DNA of 64,000 nucleotides from CADEDH01 sp039029735 (lineage in GTDB: Bacteria > Actinomycetota > Acidimicrobiia > Acidimicrobiales > SZUA-35), in contig JBCCFL010000014.1 of the NCBI GenBank assembly GCA_039029735.1, positions 44,656 to 108,655 on the forward strand, written 5' to 3'. Each line of letters opens with the position of its first letter. Within the stretch, counting starts at the first letter, position 1. Below the pieces are notes generated by a model, which worked only from the letters and a program-made list of their open reading frames with translations, had not been told where the DNA came from and ran no database searches. Positions 1-7,695 of this stretch are shown here, in pieces. The position numbers and the translations under genes are program-made.

Positions 1-627
1 CGAGATCATCTGGATGGGGCGCACCTCGACGCCGGGTTGGTCCATCGGCACGAGCAGGAACGTGATGCCTCGGTGCTTGGCTGCTTCGGGCTCGGTACGG
101 GTGAGCACGAAGATCCAGTTGGCCATGTGGCCGGCCGAGGTCCAGATCTTCTGACCGTTGATCACCCACTCGTCACCGTCGAGCTCGGCCTTGCAGCCCA
201 GGTTGGCGAGGTCTGACCCGGCGTTGGGCTCGGAGTAGCCCTGGCACCACAGGTCTTCGCCGGAGATGATGCGCGGCAGGAAGTGCTGCTTCTGTTCCTC
301 GGTGCCCCACTCGATGATCGTGTTGCCCACCATCTGGATGCCGAACACGTCGTTGCCGGTGCCGGTCGGAACGCCCGCTTTCTGGAACTCTTCGGCCAGG
401 ATCACCGATTCGAGTTCGGACAGGCCAGCTCCGCCGTACTCCGAAGGCCAGTTTGCCGCCAGCAGCCGGTTGTCGCGCAGCGTGTTGCGCCACTGTTGTG
501 CGAACTCGGCGGCCTGTTCGTGGTCGAGCGCGCCGATGCCTTCCCAGTTGGCGGGGAGATGCTCAGCGAGGAACGCCTGGATCTTCTCGCGGAACGTCGC
601 CGCTTGCTCGGTATAGGTCGGTTGCAT
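1..627 (-). CDS. Acyl-CoA dehydrogenase, 3' end outside the window
   Basis: Flavoprotein expected to oxidise an acyl-CoA thioester to the 2,3-enoyl-CoA in the cytoplasm, passing electrons to ETF. The 209 visible codons hold the N-terminal helical domain (start MQPTYTEQAATFREKI) and the beginning of the middle beta domain. The family signatures GYSEPNAGSDLA and INGQKIWTSAGHMANW are both clear. The catalytic C-terminal half lies beyond position 1. The ATG at 625-627 is preceded, reading the minus strand, by TAGGTT and then 6 nt (GGAGGT), which suggests a leaderless or near-leaderless message. Acyl-CoA specificity cannot be told from this part. An acyl-CoA dehydrogenase is near certain; which subfamily is unknown. 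Confidence 0.92.
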   Translation of the reverse strand, partial: MQPTYTEQAATFREKIQAFLAEHLPANWEGIGALDHEQAAEFAQQWRNTLRDNRLLAANWPSEYGGAGLSELESVILAEEFQKAGVPTGTGNDVFGIQMVGNTIIEWGTEEQKQHFLPRIISGEDLWCQGYSEPNAGSDLANLGCKAELDGDEWVINGQKIWTSAGHMANWIFVLTRTEPEAAKHRGITFLLVPMDQPGVEVRPIQMIS

Positions 628-633
628 ACCTCC

Positions 634-639
634 AACCTA
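634..639 (-). promoter_or_regulatory. -10 hexamer TAGGTT of a probable leaderless promoter (acyl-CoA dehydrogenase)
   Basis: Minus-strand TAGGTT sits exactly 6 nt before the ATG at 627. A -10 element at this distance would start transcription at the start codon. The intervening GGAGGT touches the ATG directly, too close to work as a normal ribosome-binding site. The same TANNNT-N6-start pattern occurs before other genes in this window. Confidence 0.5.
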
Positions 640-689
640 GACCACCCGGGGGCCAGAGCCCGAGCTGGAACTGCAGGGTTCGGGCAGCC

Positions 690-1190
690 TCAGGCGGCCT
701 CTTGTTCCAGATAGGGCGTCCAGGCCCGGGGCACCGTGCCAGCAGCCACCTTCACCCACACGTACTGAGTAGGCGCCGCCGGTGGCCGGGTGAGGCTCAG
801 CGAGCAGTTCTCAAGCAGCCGATCGCCCTTGAAGGTGTTGCACCGCCGGCAGCATGCGACGACGTTTTCCCAGGTGTGGGGCCCGCCCTTGGAACGCGGC
901 ACCACGTGGTCGATGCTCTCGGCGTTCTTGCCGCAGTACTGGCACTTGCCCTGGTCTCGGGCGAACACGGCGCGCCGGCTGAGTGGCGCAGTTCGCTTGT
1001 AGGGCACCTTCACGTAGTAGCGGAGGCGGATGACCGAAGGGACGGGCAACGAGACGGTGGCCGACTCGATCCGAGCGCCGGTGTCGGCGAGAACGTCCAC
1101 CTTCTCGTCGAGCGCAAGCACAACGGCTCGGCGGGCGGACACGACCCCGATTGGCTCGTAGGTTGCATTCAGCACCAATGCCCGGGTCAT
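690..1190 (-). CDS. HNH endonuclease domain protein
   Basis: A 166-residue protein of the small HNH nuclease family common in actinobacteria. The N-terminal part (MTRALVLNATYEPIGVVSAR) is the family's typical opening. From about residue 90 it has CQYCGK, then the HNH core with SIDHVVPRSKGG, HTWENVV and CRRCN, so the zinc-binding CxxC pairs and the HNH histidines and asparagine are all present. It is a predicted metal-dependent DNA nuclease; the substrate and physiological role are unknown. There is no intein, integrase or restriction partner beside it, so nothing suggests a homing element. The ATG at 1190 lies 6 nt after minus-strand TAGGTT (1197-1202), again the leaderless geometry. A gap of 62 nt separates it from the dehydrogenase downstream, which has its own promoter-like hexamer. 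Confidence 0.88.
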   Translation of the reverse strand: MTRALVLNATYEPIGVVSARRAVVLALDEKVDVLADTGARIESATVSLPVPSVIRLRYYVKVPYKRTAPLSRRAVFARDQGKCQYCGKNAESIDHVVPRSKGGPHTWENVVACCRRCNTFKGDRLLENCSLSLTRPPAAPTQYVWVKVAAGTVPRAWTPYLEQEAA

Positions 1191-1196
1191 GGGGTC

Positions 1197-1202
1197 AACC
1201 TA
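1197..1202 (-). promoter_or_regulatory. -10 hexamer TAGGTT of a probable leaderless promoter (HNH gene)
   Basis: Minus-strand TAGGTT followed by GACCCC and then the ATG at 1190. It is the same hexamer and spacing as before the acyl-CoA dehydrogenase gene, with an unrelated spacer. Confidence 0.5.
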
Positions 1203-1307
1203 GTACGCGAGCAGCGTTGGCGAGAGGTCATTGCCCGGCGGCACCGTCGCTGGCGGTCAGGGGTCAGGTGTCGTCCAGCTGGCGGTCACCGGAGGGCCAT
1301 GCCTTCG

Positions 1308-2054
1308 TCAACTGTGGTCGTGATCATCAGCGATCGTCGGCAGGTTCGCGCAGAAGCGGGCGGCGATCTCGGCCGGTGTCGGAGCCGGGGCGGGAAGCCC
1401 GCCCGCCGCCACCCGATCGATCGCGGCTCGGGTTTCGGCGTCGGTCGCCAGAACGTGCTGCAGCAGCTCGGGCCGCCAGCGCCACACCACGTTCGACTGG
1501 AATCGCGCGGCGCTGCGGGTGCGGCGCTGTGAGATGCCGACCACCTTCGCACCCTCGACCACCACCTCGCCCGGCCCGAGCGAGGCGAAGCACACAAGGC
1601 GGCCGAGTTCGCCTGGTTGGAACGCACCCGTGTGGGGAGCGGCCAGCATCGGGAGGCTGCGAGCGGCGAGCAGGTCGTTGATGGTCCGGGTCCACACTGC
1701 TCCCAGCCAGTCGAAGGCCCGGCCCACGTCGTTGTGCCAGACGGGGCTGCCGGCAGGCACGATCACGTCGATCCAGCAGTCGACCCCCGGTTCAAGGGCC
1801 ACCGCACCGCCCCCTGAACGTCGAGTCACCACCTCGATGCCAGCCGCAGAAGCGGCCACCGGGTCGACGGCGTCGGGCCGCTGACTGCTGCCGAGCACCA
1901 CTGCTGGCTGGTCGACGTCGAGGATCCACACGAGATGGTCGGCCGGATCGGGGATCGGGCGGGCATGGAACGTGGTGGCCGATCCGGTGTCGCGGGTGGC
2001 GATCCACGGTGGAGGGACAGGGGGCACGTCGTCGGCGGTGAGGGGCGAACCCAT
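1308..2054 (-). CDS. Lipoate--protein ligase A family protein
   Basis: A 248-residue member of the biotin/lipoate ligase (BPL_LplA_LipB) fold. Seen in the sequence: the lipoyl/adenylate-binding motif RRSGGGAV near residue 75, and the lysine in EGAKVVGISQRR near residue 165, which corresponds to the conserved ligase/transferase lysine. Members either attach lipoate or octanoate to carrier domains or are related transferases; the sequence does not decide which. The reading frame is open further upstream to 2162, but that extension is low-complexity and covers the operator-like boxes, so I chose the ATG at 2054 (MGSPLTADD). It faces away from mraZ across a shared 288-bp control region. No lipoylated enzyme gene lies nearby. 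Confidence 0.8.
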   Translation of the reverse strand: MGSPLTADDVPPVPPPWIATRDTGSATTFHARPIPDPADHLVWILDVDQPAVVLGSSQRPDAVDPVAASAAGIEVVTRRSGGGAVALEPGVDCWIDVIVPAGSPVWHNDVGRAFDWLGAVWTRTINDLLAARSLPMLAAPHTGAFQPGELGRLVCFASLGPGEVVVEGAKVVGISQRRTRSAARFQSNVVWRWRPELLQHVLATDAETRAAIDRVAAGGLPAPAPTPAEIAARFCANLPTIADDHDHS

Positions 2055-2127
2055 GCCCCGAAGTGTGCCCGGCAGGCCGCTCGGAGGGCGATCTGGGGCT
2101 GATGCGCCTGCCTGGTGTGCCTTTTTG

Positions 2128-2142
2128 CCCCACTTCGCCCCA
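2128..2142 (-). promoter_or_regulatory. Putative MraZ operator facing the lipoate-ligase gene
   Basis: The minus strand reads TGGGGCGAAGTGGGG, that is TGGGG-N5-TGGGG. This fits the known E. coli MraZ operator pattern, TGGGN repeats separated by 5 nt. It lies about 75 bp upstream of the ATG at 2054. No convincing -10/-35 pair was found for this direction, so its target could instead be the distal part of the mraZ promoter. Confidence 0.5.
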
Positions 2143-2217
2143 CCATGACCCCCGCCGTTCATGCGCTTGTGTATGACCTGGTCAGAGCGCTGTCACTTCT
2201 GGGTACTCGAACACATG

Positions 2218-2238
2218 TTTGGGGCTAAATGCCCCAAA
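2218..2238. promoter_or_regulatory. Perfect inverted repeat upstream of mraZ promoter
   Basis: TTTGGGGC, 5-nt spacer TAAAT, GCCCCAAA. The arms are 8 bp and perfect. The repeat contains TGGGG on each strand, so it could be an additional MraZ-binding element in opposed orientation or a short hairpin. It lies 25 bp before the -35 hexamer of the mraZ promoter. Confidence 0.4.
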
Positions 2239-2262
2239 GTGCGCCCTGTGGGGCGAATTTCG

Positions 2263-2305
2263 TTGCGAAGTGGGGCGAAGTGTCATACGGTGTCACGCAG
2301 TGGGG
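2263..2305 (+). promoter_or_regulatory. mraZ (dcw) promoter overlapped by 10-bp-spaced MraZ boxes
   Basis: A sigma-70-type promoter is visible: TTGCGA (2263-2268), 17-bp spacer, TACGGT (2286-2291). Laid over it are direct repeats starting every 10 bp at 2271 (TGGGG), 2281 (TGTCA), 2291 (TGTCA) and 2301 (TGGGG). Spacing of one helical turn and the TGGGN end repeats match the known E. coli MraZ operator. Another TGGGG is at 2249. MraZ represses its own operon in the species studied; the same autoregulation is inferred here because the boxes cover the core promoter. Confidence 0.65.
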
Positions 2306-2342
2306 GACTGCCCCACTACACAGGACGAAAGGGCGCAACGCG

Positions 2343-2768
2343 GTGTTCGTCGGCCAGTACGAACATGCACTCGACGACAAGGGTCGAGTCGTGCTGCCGT
2401 CGCCGTTTCGCGCTCATGTCGCCGAGAAGGGGTACGTCACCCAACTCGACGGCTGCATCGGTCTCTGGAGTCCGGATGACTTCCGGGCAGTGGCCGAGAA
2501 GTGGAAGACCGAATCGGAGGCCTCCCGCATCTCGATGCGGGTGTTCCGGAAACTCATGAACAGCGTGCGAGAGGTGAAGCTCGACTCAGCGGGTCGGATC
2601 ACCTTGCCCCGTGAGCTGCTGACCGACCTGGGATTCGGGTCGCAGGTGGTGGTGAGCGGGCTCTTCGACCGGGTCGAGATCTGGCCAGCCGAGGCGTACG
2701 CCGACGATCAGGGCAGTGACGAGACGGCGGCCGAGCTGGCCGATGCAGTCGCTCGCCTGGGTCTGTGA
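2343..2768 (+). CDS. mraZ: Transcriptional regulator MraZ
   Basis: First gene of the dcw cluster, 141 residues. MraZ forms a ring of AbrB-fold subunits that bind repeated TGGGN-like DNA boxes and control the operon. Both SpoVT/AbrB-like halves are present: FVGQYEHALDDKGRVVLPS at the N-terminus and VREVKLDSAGRITLPREL in the second half, each with the DxxGRxxLP core. The frame is open back to 2229, but the family always begins near MFVGxY, so I chose the GTG at 2343, which has an AAAGGG ribosome-binding site 10 nt upstream. Candidate operators lie immediately upstream. A 243-nt leader separates it from rsmH, so the two genes need not be translationally coupled. Confidence 0.96.
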   Translation: MFVGQYEHALDDKGRVVLPSPFRAHVAEKGYVTQLDGCIGLWSPDDFRAVAEKWKTESEASRISMRVFRKLMNSVREVKLDSAGRITLPRELLTDLGFGSQVVVSGLFDRVEIWPAEAYADDQGSDETAAELADAVARLGL

Positions 2769-3011
2769 GCGAGCGGGACGGAACTGCGGGCCCCACCACC
2801 ACACGCCAGCAACGGATGTCGAGAACCAGAAAGGAGGATGGGCGAAGCCGATAACGCCGGACTCGTACATCGATTGCCCCCCGGGATGCAGGAAGGGTGC
2901 TTCTGCCCCACAACTCCGCCCGCAATCCCTTTCAGCTCGTCCAGGAGAGAAATCCTGGCGTGCGTCGTAGCCCGGGGGGTTATCGATGGCCGAGCCGTCG
3001 CCCGTGGATCG
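2769..3011 (+). promoter_or_regulatory. Long leader between mraZ and rsmH, possible structured RNA
   Basis: This is the longest gap inside the dcw cluster; most other junctions overlap by 4 nt. It holds two clear hairpins: 2888-2906 (7-bp stem with one bulge, loop GGTG) and 2941-2958 (CCAGGA, 6-nt loop, TCCTGG). An AGAAAGGAGG purine run lies near 2828-2837 with no matching ORF start that looks real. An actinobacterial mraW RNA motif is described in this position in other genomes; I cannot confirm a match by eye. Confidence 0.35.
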
Positions 3012-3953
3012 ATGACGCAGCACGACACTCCTGCGTTCGCCCACCGGCCGGTCATGGTCGACGAGATCGTCGCACTCGCCTCCGAGGCGCCGCCCGGGTA
3101 CCTCCTCGACGCCACGCTCGGGGGTGGTGGTCATGCCACCGCAGTGCTCGCGCAGTGCCCGGAACTCACCGTCATCGGCCTCGATCAGGACCCGATGGCG
3201 ATCGAGGCCGCCACCACCGCCCTCGCCCCGTTCGCAGGGCGGGCCGTGATCCGCCGTCGGCGGTTCGACGGCTTGGCCGACGTGATGGCCGAGCTCGACG
3301 TGGCTGAGTTGAGCGGCTTTCTGTTCGACCTCGGCGTGAGTTCGCCCCAGCTCGACCGGGGCGAGCGCGGCTTCAGTTTCCGCAACGACGGCCCACTCGA
3401 CATGCGAATGGATCCCCGGTCGGCCACCTCCGCGGCCGACGTTGTCAACACCTACCCCGAGGCCGACCTCGCCTCAGTGCTTCGCCGCTACGCAGACGAG
3501 CGGAACGCAGGCCGGATCGCAGCGGCGATCGTGGCAGCCCGACCGCTCTCCTCGACGGCGCAACTCGCTCAGATCGTCGTGGATGCGACGCCGGCGGCGG
3601 CCCGTCGCGGCGGCGGGCCGCACCCGGCGACGCGCACCTTCCAGGCGATCCGCATCGAGGTCAATCGCGAGCTCGACGTGCTTCGTCCCGCTCTCGATGA
3701 TGCGCTCGATGCCCTCGGTGTCGATGGCCGGGGGATGGTGCTCACCTACCACTCGGGCGAGGACCGGATCGTCAAGGACGTGTTCCGTCAGCGATCAACC
3801 TCGGTCGATCCGCCTGGACTCCCCGTGCCTGTGTCGCCGCCGTCCTATCGCGTCGGTCGCCCTCCTGCTCGCCGCCCGAGTGACGCCGAGCAGGTCGACA
3901 ACCCCCGATCCACCAGCGCCCGCCTCCGCTCGATCGAGCGCATCGCCGCCTAG
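3012..3953 (+). CDS. rsmH: 16S rRNA (cytosine(1402)-N(4))-methyltransferase
   Basis: SAM-dependent enzyme (RsmH/MraW) that N4-methylates C1402 in the decoding centre of 16S rRNA. At 313 residues it has normal family length. Visible motifs: HRPVMVDEIVAL at the start, the SAM-binding LDATLGGGGHATAVL near residues 32-46, GFLFDLGVSSPQLDRGERGFSF, PLDMRMD, RTFQAIRIEVNREL and TYHSGEDRIVK near the C-terminus, in family order. The ORF is open to 2838, but upstream residues do not resemble the family; ATG 3012 (MTQHDTPAFAHRPVM) fits best. It is followed 57 nt later by ftsL. Confidence 0.97.
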   Translation: MTQHDTPAFAHRPVMVDEIVALASEAPPGYLLDATLGGGGHATAVLAQCPELTVIGLDQDPMAIEAATTALAPFAGRAVIRRRRFDGLADVMAELDVAELSGFLFDLGVSSPQLDRGERGFSFRNDGPLDMRMDPRSATSAADVVNTYPEADLASVLRRYADERNAGRIAAAIVAARPLSSTAQLAQIVVDATPAAARRGGGPHPATRTFQAIRIEVNRELDVLRPALDDALDALGVDGRGMVLTYHSGEDRIVKDVFRQRSTSVDPPGLPVPVSPPSYRVGRPPARRPSDAEQVDNPRSTSARLRSIERIAA

Positions 3954-4010
3954 CTGCCACCAGCTCTCCATCCATCAGCCACCCAGCCCGCCCGCACCTC
4001 AGGAATCATC

Positions 4011-4412
4011 ATGACTGCCGCCCTTGCTCCTCGCCGCTCCACCAGCATTCGCACCGACCGTGCCCCGGCCGGTGCCCGCTCGCGCAAACCGGAGCTTCGC
4101 GTGCTGGATCAGGAGGCGATCCGTAGACGGGCGCGCCGTCGCAACGCCGCGCTGGCGTTGTTCATCGTGGCCATGAACGGTCTCTTCGGTGTTGCGTTCG
4201 TCCACGCCCGCCTGGTGGAGAACCAGCAGGAGCTGGATCTCATGCGCGCCCGTATCGCCGAGCTCGAGGTCGAACGTACGCGTGTTGAGCGCGCCGTCGA
4301 CGAGGCGTCGGCTCCGGCCGTGGTCGTGACGCGCGCCACCACCGAACTGGGCATGGTGCGCGCCGCCGAGCCGGTCTATCTCGCGCCCACCCCGCGCGTC
4401 GGCAGCGGATGA
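4011..4412 (+). CDS. ftsL: FtsL-like septum protein
   Basis: A 133-residue small bitopic protein in the FtsL position between rsmH and ftsI. It has a basic cytoplasmic N-terminus of about 45 residues rich in Arg and Ala, one hydrophobic segment (about 46-65, NAALALFIVAMNGLFGVAFV), then a charged stretch with heptad character (ENQQELDLMRARIAELEVERTRVERA) expected to form the periplasmic-side coiled coil with FtsB/DivIC. FtsL proteins diverge strongly, so the assignment rests on topology and position rather than residues. Its stop overlaps the ftsI start by 4 nt (ATGA), which implies translational coupling. Confidence 0.85.
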   Translation: MTAALAPRRSTSIRTDRAPAGARSRKPELRVLDQEAIRRRARRRNAALALFIVAMNGLFGVAFVHARLVENQQELDLMRARIAELEVERTRVERAVDEASAPAVVVTRATTELGMVRAAEPVYLAPTPRVGSG

Positions 4413-6286
4413 GCCGACGGGCACCCACGAAGGCGGGCCAGCGGCGGCGGCGAGCGACTCTCGACCAGACAACGCCACCGGCAGATCCCAGGAATCGCCT
4501 GATCGGGCTGCTCGTACTCTTTCTCATCGTGGGTGTCGGCTTCGTGGCCGTGCTCGTCGATCTCCAGACCGTCCGGTCCGACAACCTCCGCTCCCTCAGC
4601 GAAGATCAGCGCACGCGCACCCGACAGCTCGCTGGCTACCGCGGCGACGTGCTCGACCGCAACGGCGTGGTGCTCGCGGCATCGAGCCCGAGCCACCGCG
4701 TGGTGGCCGACCCCACGCTGGTCAAGGACCCGGGCCGCACGGCGGCGCTGCTCGCGCCGTTGCTCGGGATCGACTCGGGTTGGCTCGTCGACGAGCTCAC
4801 GCCGACGAGCGAAACCGACCGGTTCTCTCTGCTGGCCCGGCACGTGAACGACGACGCCGTCGCTGGCATCGCCGATCTGAACCTCGCTGGCATCTTCACC
4901 AGGCCTGAGGAGGATCGCGTCTATCCGGCCGGCGATGTGGCGGCGGCCGTTGTGGGCCGTGTCGACCCCGACGAGCAGGGCATCTACGGCGTCGAGCAGC
5001 AGTACAACGACGCGATGACGGGCGCTCCCGGCACCGAGCAGTACGAGCGTGGTCGCTTCGGCAGCATCACCGTCGGTTCGCGCGAAGTGGATCCGGCCAC
5101 GCGGGGGAGCGACGTCACGCTGACGATCGACAACCGCCTCCAGTACGTCACTGAGGAGATGCTCGTCGGTCACTGTGAGGAGACCAGGGCTGCAGGTGCG
5201 ACTGCCGTGGTGTCTGATCCGCGCACGGGTGAGATCCTGGCCATGGCCTCGGCGGTTCGCGACGAGGGCGTGTGCGGGGTGCCCCGGTACGCCCCGGCGC
5301 TGGTCGACTCGTTCGAGCCGGGTTCGGTCATCAAGCCGTTCGTGGTGGCTGCCACGATGCAGGAACTCGGCTACACCTCCGACACGGTCATCGATGTGCC
5401 GAGCCGTACCCGCGTCGGCGACAAGACCTTCGTCGACCACCCGCCCCACCCCGGGGCGCCCTTTGCGATCTCGGACATCCTGGCCGAGTCGTCGAACGTC
5501 GGCACGATCAAGCTGGCCCAGCGCCTGGCCCCCGAGACGGTCTACGGCTACATGACTGCGTTCGGGCTCGGGCAACGCACGGGGCTCGACACCGAAGGTG
5601 AGGCTGCTGGGGTACTCCGCCATCCCGACGACTGGTACGGGTCCGACCACGGGTCGATCCCGATCGGGCAGGGGGTCACCGTCACGGCAACCCAGCTGCT
5701 CGCCGCCTACAACGTGATCGCCAACGGTGGGCGGTACACGCCTCCGTCGTTGGTGCGCTCCATCGAGGGCGCCGATGGCGTGTCGACGCTGCCCCAACCG
5801 GAGTCGCGGCAGGTCCTGCAGCCCGAGATCGCCGCCGATCTGACGCACTCGCTCACCGCGGTTGTCGCTCGGGGAACGGGTGCCGAGGCCGCAGTCGCCG
5901 GCTATCCAGTGGCCGGAAAGACAGGCACGGCGTGGAAGGTGTTCGACGATGGCTCGGGTCGCCTCGGCTACGGCACCGACACCAATCGGCGCTACGTGGT
6001 GAGTTTCGTCGGCTTCCTCCCCGCCGATGATCCACAGCTCTCGGTCGTGGTGATGGTCGACGAGCCGAAGTCCGACACCACGGCCGCCACCATCGCTGCG
6101 CCACTTTTCGCCCAGATTGCCGAGTACTCCACGCGAATTCTGGGCATTCCTCCACTAGTGTCGGCGACGGACGGAGCACCAGTGCGGGGCACGCCGGCGC
6201 CCCCGTCCGGATCGAATGGTGGGAGCCGCGAGTGGGCGTTGTCCCGGTCCGGCGGCGTGAGTGACGCAGGAGATGCGAACCGGTGA
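4409..6286 (+). CDS. ftsI: Septal peptidoglycan transpeptidase (class B PBP, FtsI/PBP3)
   Basis: Cross-links peptidoglycan at the division septum, partner of FtsW. 625 residues: basic cytoplasmic N-terminus, one membrane anchor (about 31-50, LIGLLVLFLIVGVGFVAVLV), PBP dimerisation domain, then the transpeptidase domain. All three penicillin-binding motifs are present: SVIK (S306, the acyl-enzyme serine, K309), SSN (361-363) and KTGT (504-507). RGDVLDRNGVVLA near residue 80 is the usual class B opening. The C-terminus ends in a Pro/Ser/Gly-rich tail. It overlaps ftsL and murE by 4 nt at each end. Confidence 0.96.
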   Translation: MSRRAPTKAGQRRRRATLDQTTPPADPRNRLIGLLVLFLIVGVGFVAVLVDLQTVRSDNLRSLSEDQRTRTRQLAGYRGDVLDRNGVVLAASSPSHRVVADPTLVKDPGRTAALLAPLLGIDSGWLVDELTPTSETDRFSLLARHVNDDAVAGIADLNLAGIFTRPEEDRVYPAGDVAAAVVGRVDPDEQGIYGVEQQYNDAMTGAPGTEQYERGRFGSITVGSREVDPATRGSDVTLTIDNRLQYVTEEMLVGHCEETRAAGATAVVSDPRTGEILAMASAVRDEGVCGVPRYAPALVDSFEPGSVIKPFVVAATMQELGYTSDTVIDVPSRTRVGDKTFVDHPPHPGAPFAISDILAESSNVGTIKLAQRLAPETVYGYMTAFGLGQRTGLDTEGEAAGVLRHPDDWYGSDHGSIPIGQGVTVTATQLLAAYNVIANGGRYTPPSLVRSIEGADGVSTLPQPESRQVLQPEIAADLTHSLTAVVARGTGAEAAVAGYPVAGKTGTAWKVFDDGSGRLGYGTDTNRRYVVSFVGFLPADDPQLSVVVMVDEPKSDTTAATIAAPLFAQIAEYSTRILGIPPLVSATDGAPVRGTPAPPSGSNGGSREWALSRSGGVSDAGDANR

Positions 6287-7695
6287 GTGCATCGCTGGCC
6301 GACGTGGGTGGGCTCCTCGGCATCGCTGTGCCCGGTGACGCCTCGGCGACGCTGGTCGGCGCAACCCACGATTCCCGGGCCGTGCAGCCCGGATGGCTCT
6401 TCTGCTGCGTGCCGGGGGCCAACGTCGATGGCCATGAGTTCGCCCCGGCTGCGATCGCTGCTGGGGCGGCGGCGCTGCTCGTGGAACGACCACTCGGGCT
6501 CGGCGTCCCCGAGTTGCAGGTACGCGACGTTCGGCGAGCGATGGGGCCCGTCGCCGCGGTGATCGAGGGTCAGCCGTCGAACGAACTCACCGTTGTCGGC
6601 GTCACCGGGACCAACGGCAAGAGCTCGGTGGTCCAGCTTCTCGCCGACATCTGGGCTGCGGCGGGAACCAGCGCAGAGATATATGGCACCCTCACCGGCG
6701 CCCGAACCACGCCTGAGGCCACCGACCTGCAGCGCCAGTTCCGCCAAAGCCGTGACCGTGGTGTGGACGCCGTCGCCATCGAGGTGTCGTCGCACGCACT
6801 GGCCCTCGAGCGGACGCGGGGCACGCGGTTCGCCGCCGCCATCTTCACCAACCTCGGCCGCGACCACCTCGACTTCCATCGCACGATGGAGAACTACTTC
6901 GCAGCCAAGACGCTGCTGTTCGCCCCCGGGTACACCCCGCTCGCCGTGGTCAACACCGATGACGACTACGGGCTGCGCCTGGCCGGCATGCTGCGTGACG
7001 AGAGCGCCGTGACGCTGCACCGGTACGAACTCCGCGACGCCGAGGGGCTGGTGATCGACGGTGTCCGGTCCACGTTCACCTGGCGCGGCCATCCGGTGTC
7101 GCTTCCTCTTGCTGGCCGGCACAACGTGTCGAACGCCCTCGCGGCGGCGACGGCGGCGGCCGCCATAGGGCTCGATCCCGAGGTGATCGTGGCCGGTCTG
7201 GAGGCGACGGCCCCTGTGCGAGGTCGCTTCGAGCTGGTAGCGAACGACGGCCCGTTCACCGTCGCCGTCGACTACGCCCACACTCCTGATGCGCTCGAAG
7301 CGGTGCTCGGTGCGGCCACCCAGATGACCGCAGGGCGAGTGATCGTGGTGTTCGGCTGCGGCGGCGACCGCGATCGTGAGAAGCGCCCCGAGATGGGCAA
7401 GGTGGCACAACGCACCGCGGATGTCGTGGTCGTCACCTCCGACAATCCTCGCCGCGAGGATCCGCTCGACATCATCGACGCGATCCTCAACGGCATGGAT
7501 CTCGATCACGACACGAACGTGATCGTCGAAGCCGATCGCCGCGTTGCGATCGAACGGGCCATCGCCGAGGCCCACCCGGGCGACATCGTTGTCATCGCCG
7601 GCAAGGGTCACGAAGCAGTGCAGGTGATCCAGCACCGGGAACTTCCCTTCGACGATCGCCAGGTCGTCCTCGACGCGCTCGGAGCACGCGCATGA
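6283..7695 (+). CDS. murE: UDP-MurNAc-tripeptide synthetase
   Basis: Cytoplasmic Mur ligase that adds the third stem-peptide residue to UDP-MurNAc-L-Ala-D-Glu. 470 residues. The ATP loop is GTNGKSS (about 109-115; most Mur ligases have GKTT). The central EVSSHALALERTRG and FTNLGRDHLDFH motifs and the C-terminal DNPRREDP (about 387-394) are present. The DNPR motif is characteristic of enzymes that use meso-diaminopimelate, so a meso-DAP cell wall is inferred. The GTG start overlaps ftsI by 4 nt and its stop overlaps mraY by 4 nt, leaving no room for murF, which normally follows murE. Confidence 0.95.
   Translation: MSASLADVGGLLGIAVPGDASATLVGATHDSRAVQPGWLFCCVPGANVDGHEFAPAAIAAGAAALLVERPLGLGVPELQVRDVRRAMGPVAAVIEGQPSNELTVVGVTGTNGKSSVVQLLADIWAAAGTSAEIYGTLTGARTTPEATDLQRQFRQSRDRGVDAVAIEVSSHALALERTRGTRFAAAIFTNLGRDHLDFHRTMENYFAAKTLLFAPGYTPLAVVNTDDDYGLRLAGMLRDESAVTLHRYELRDAEGLVIDGVRSTFTWRGHPVSLPLAGRHNVSNALAAATAAAAIGLDPEVIVAGLEATAPVRGRFELVANDGPFTVAVDYAHTPDALEAVLGAATQMTAGRVIVVFGCGGDRDREKRPEMGKVAQRTADVVVVTSDNPRREDPLDIIDAILNGMDLDHDTNVIVEADRRVAIERAIAEAHPGDIVVIAGKGHEAVQVIQHRELPFDDRQVVLDALGARA

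Noticed and set aside
1197..1307. Additional gene between the HNH and lipoate-ligase genes
   Set aside because: All frames here are short and carry no conserved sequence; the interval holds only the -10-like hexamer.
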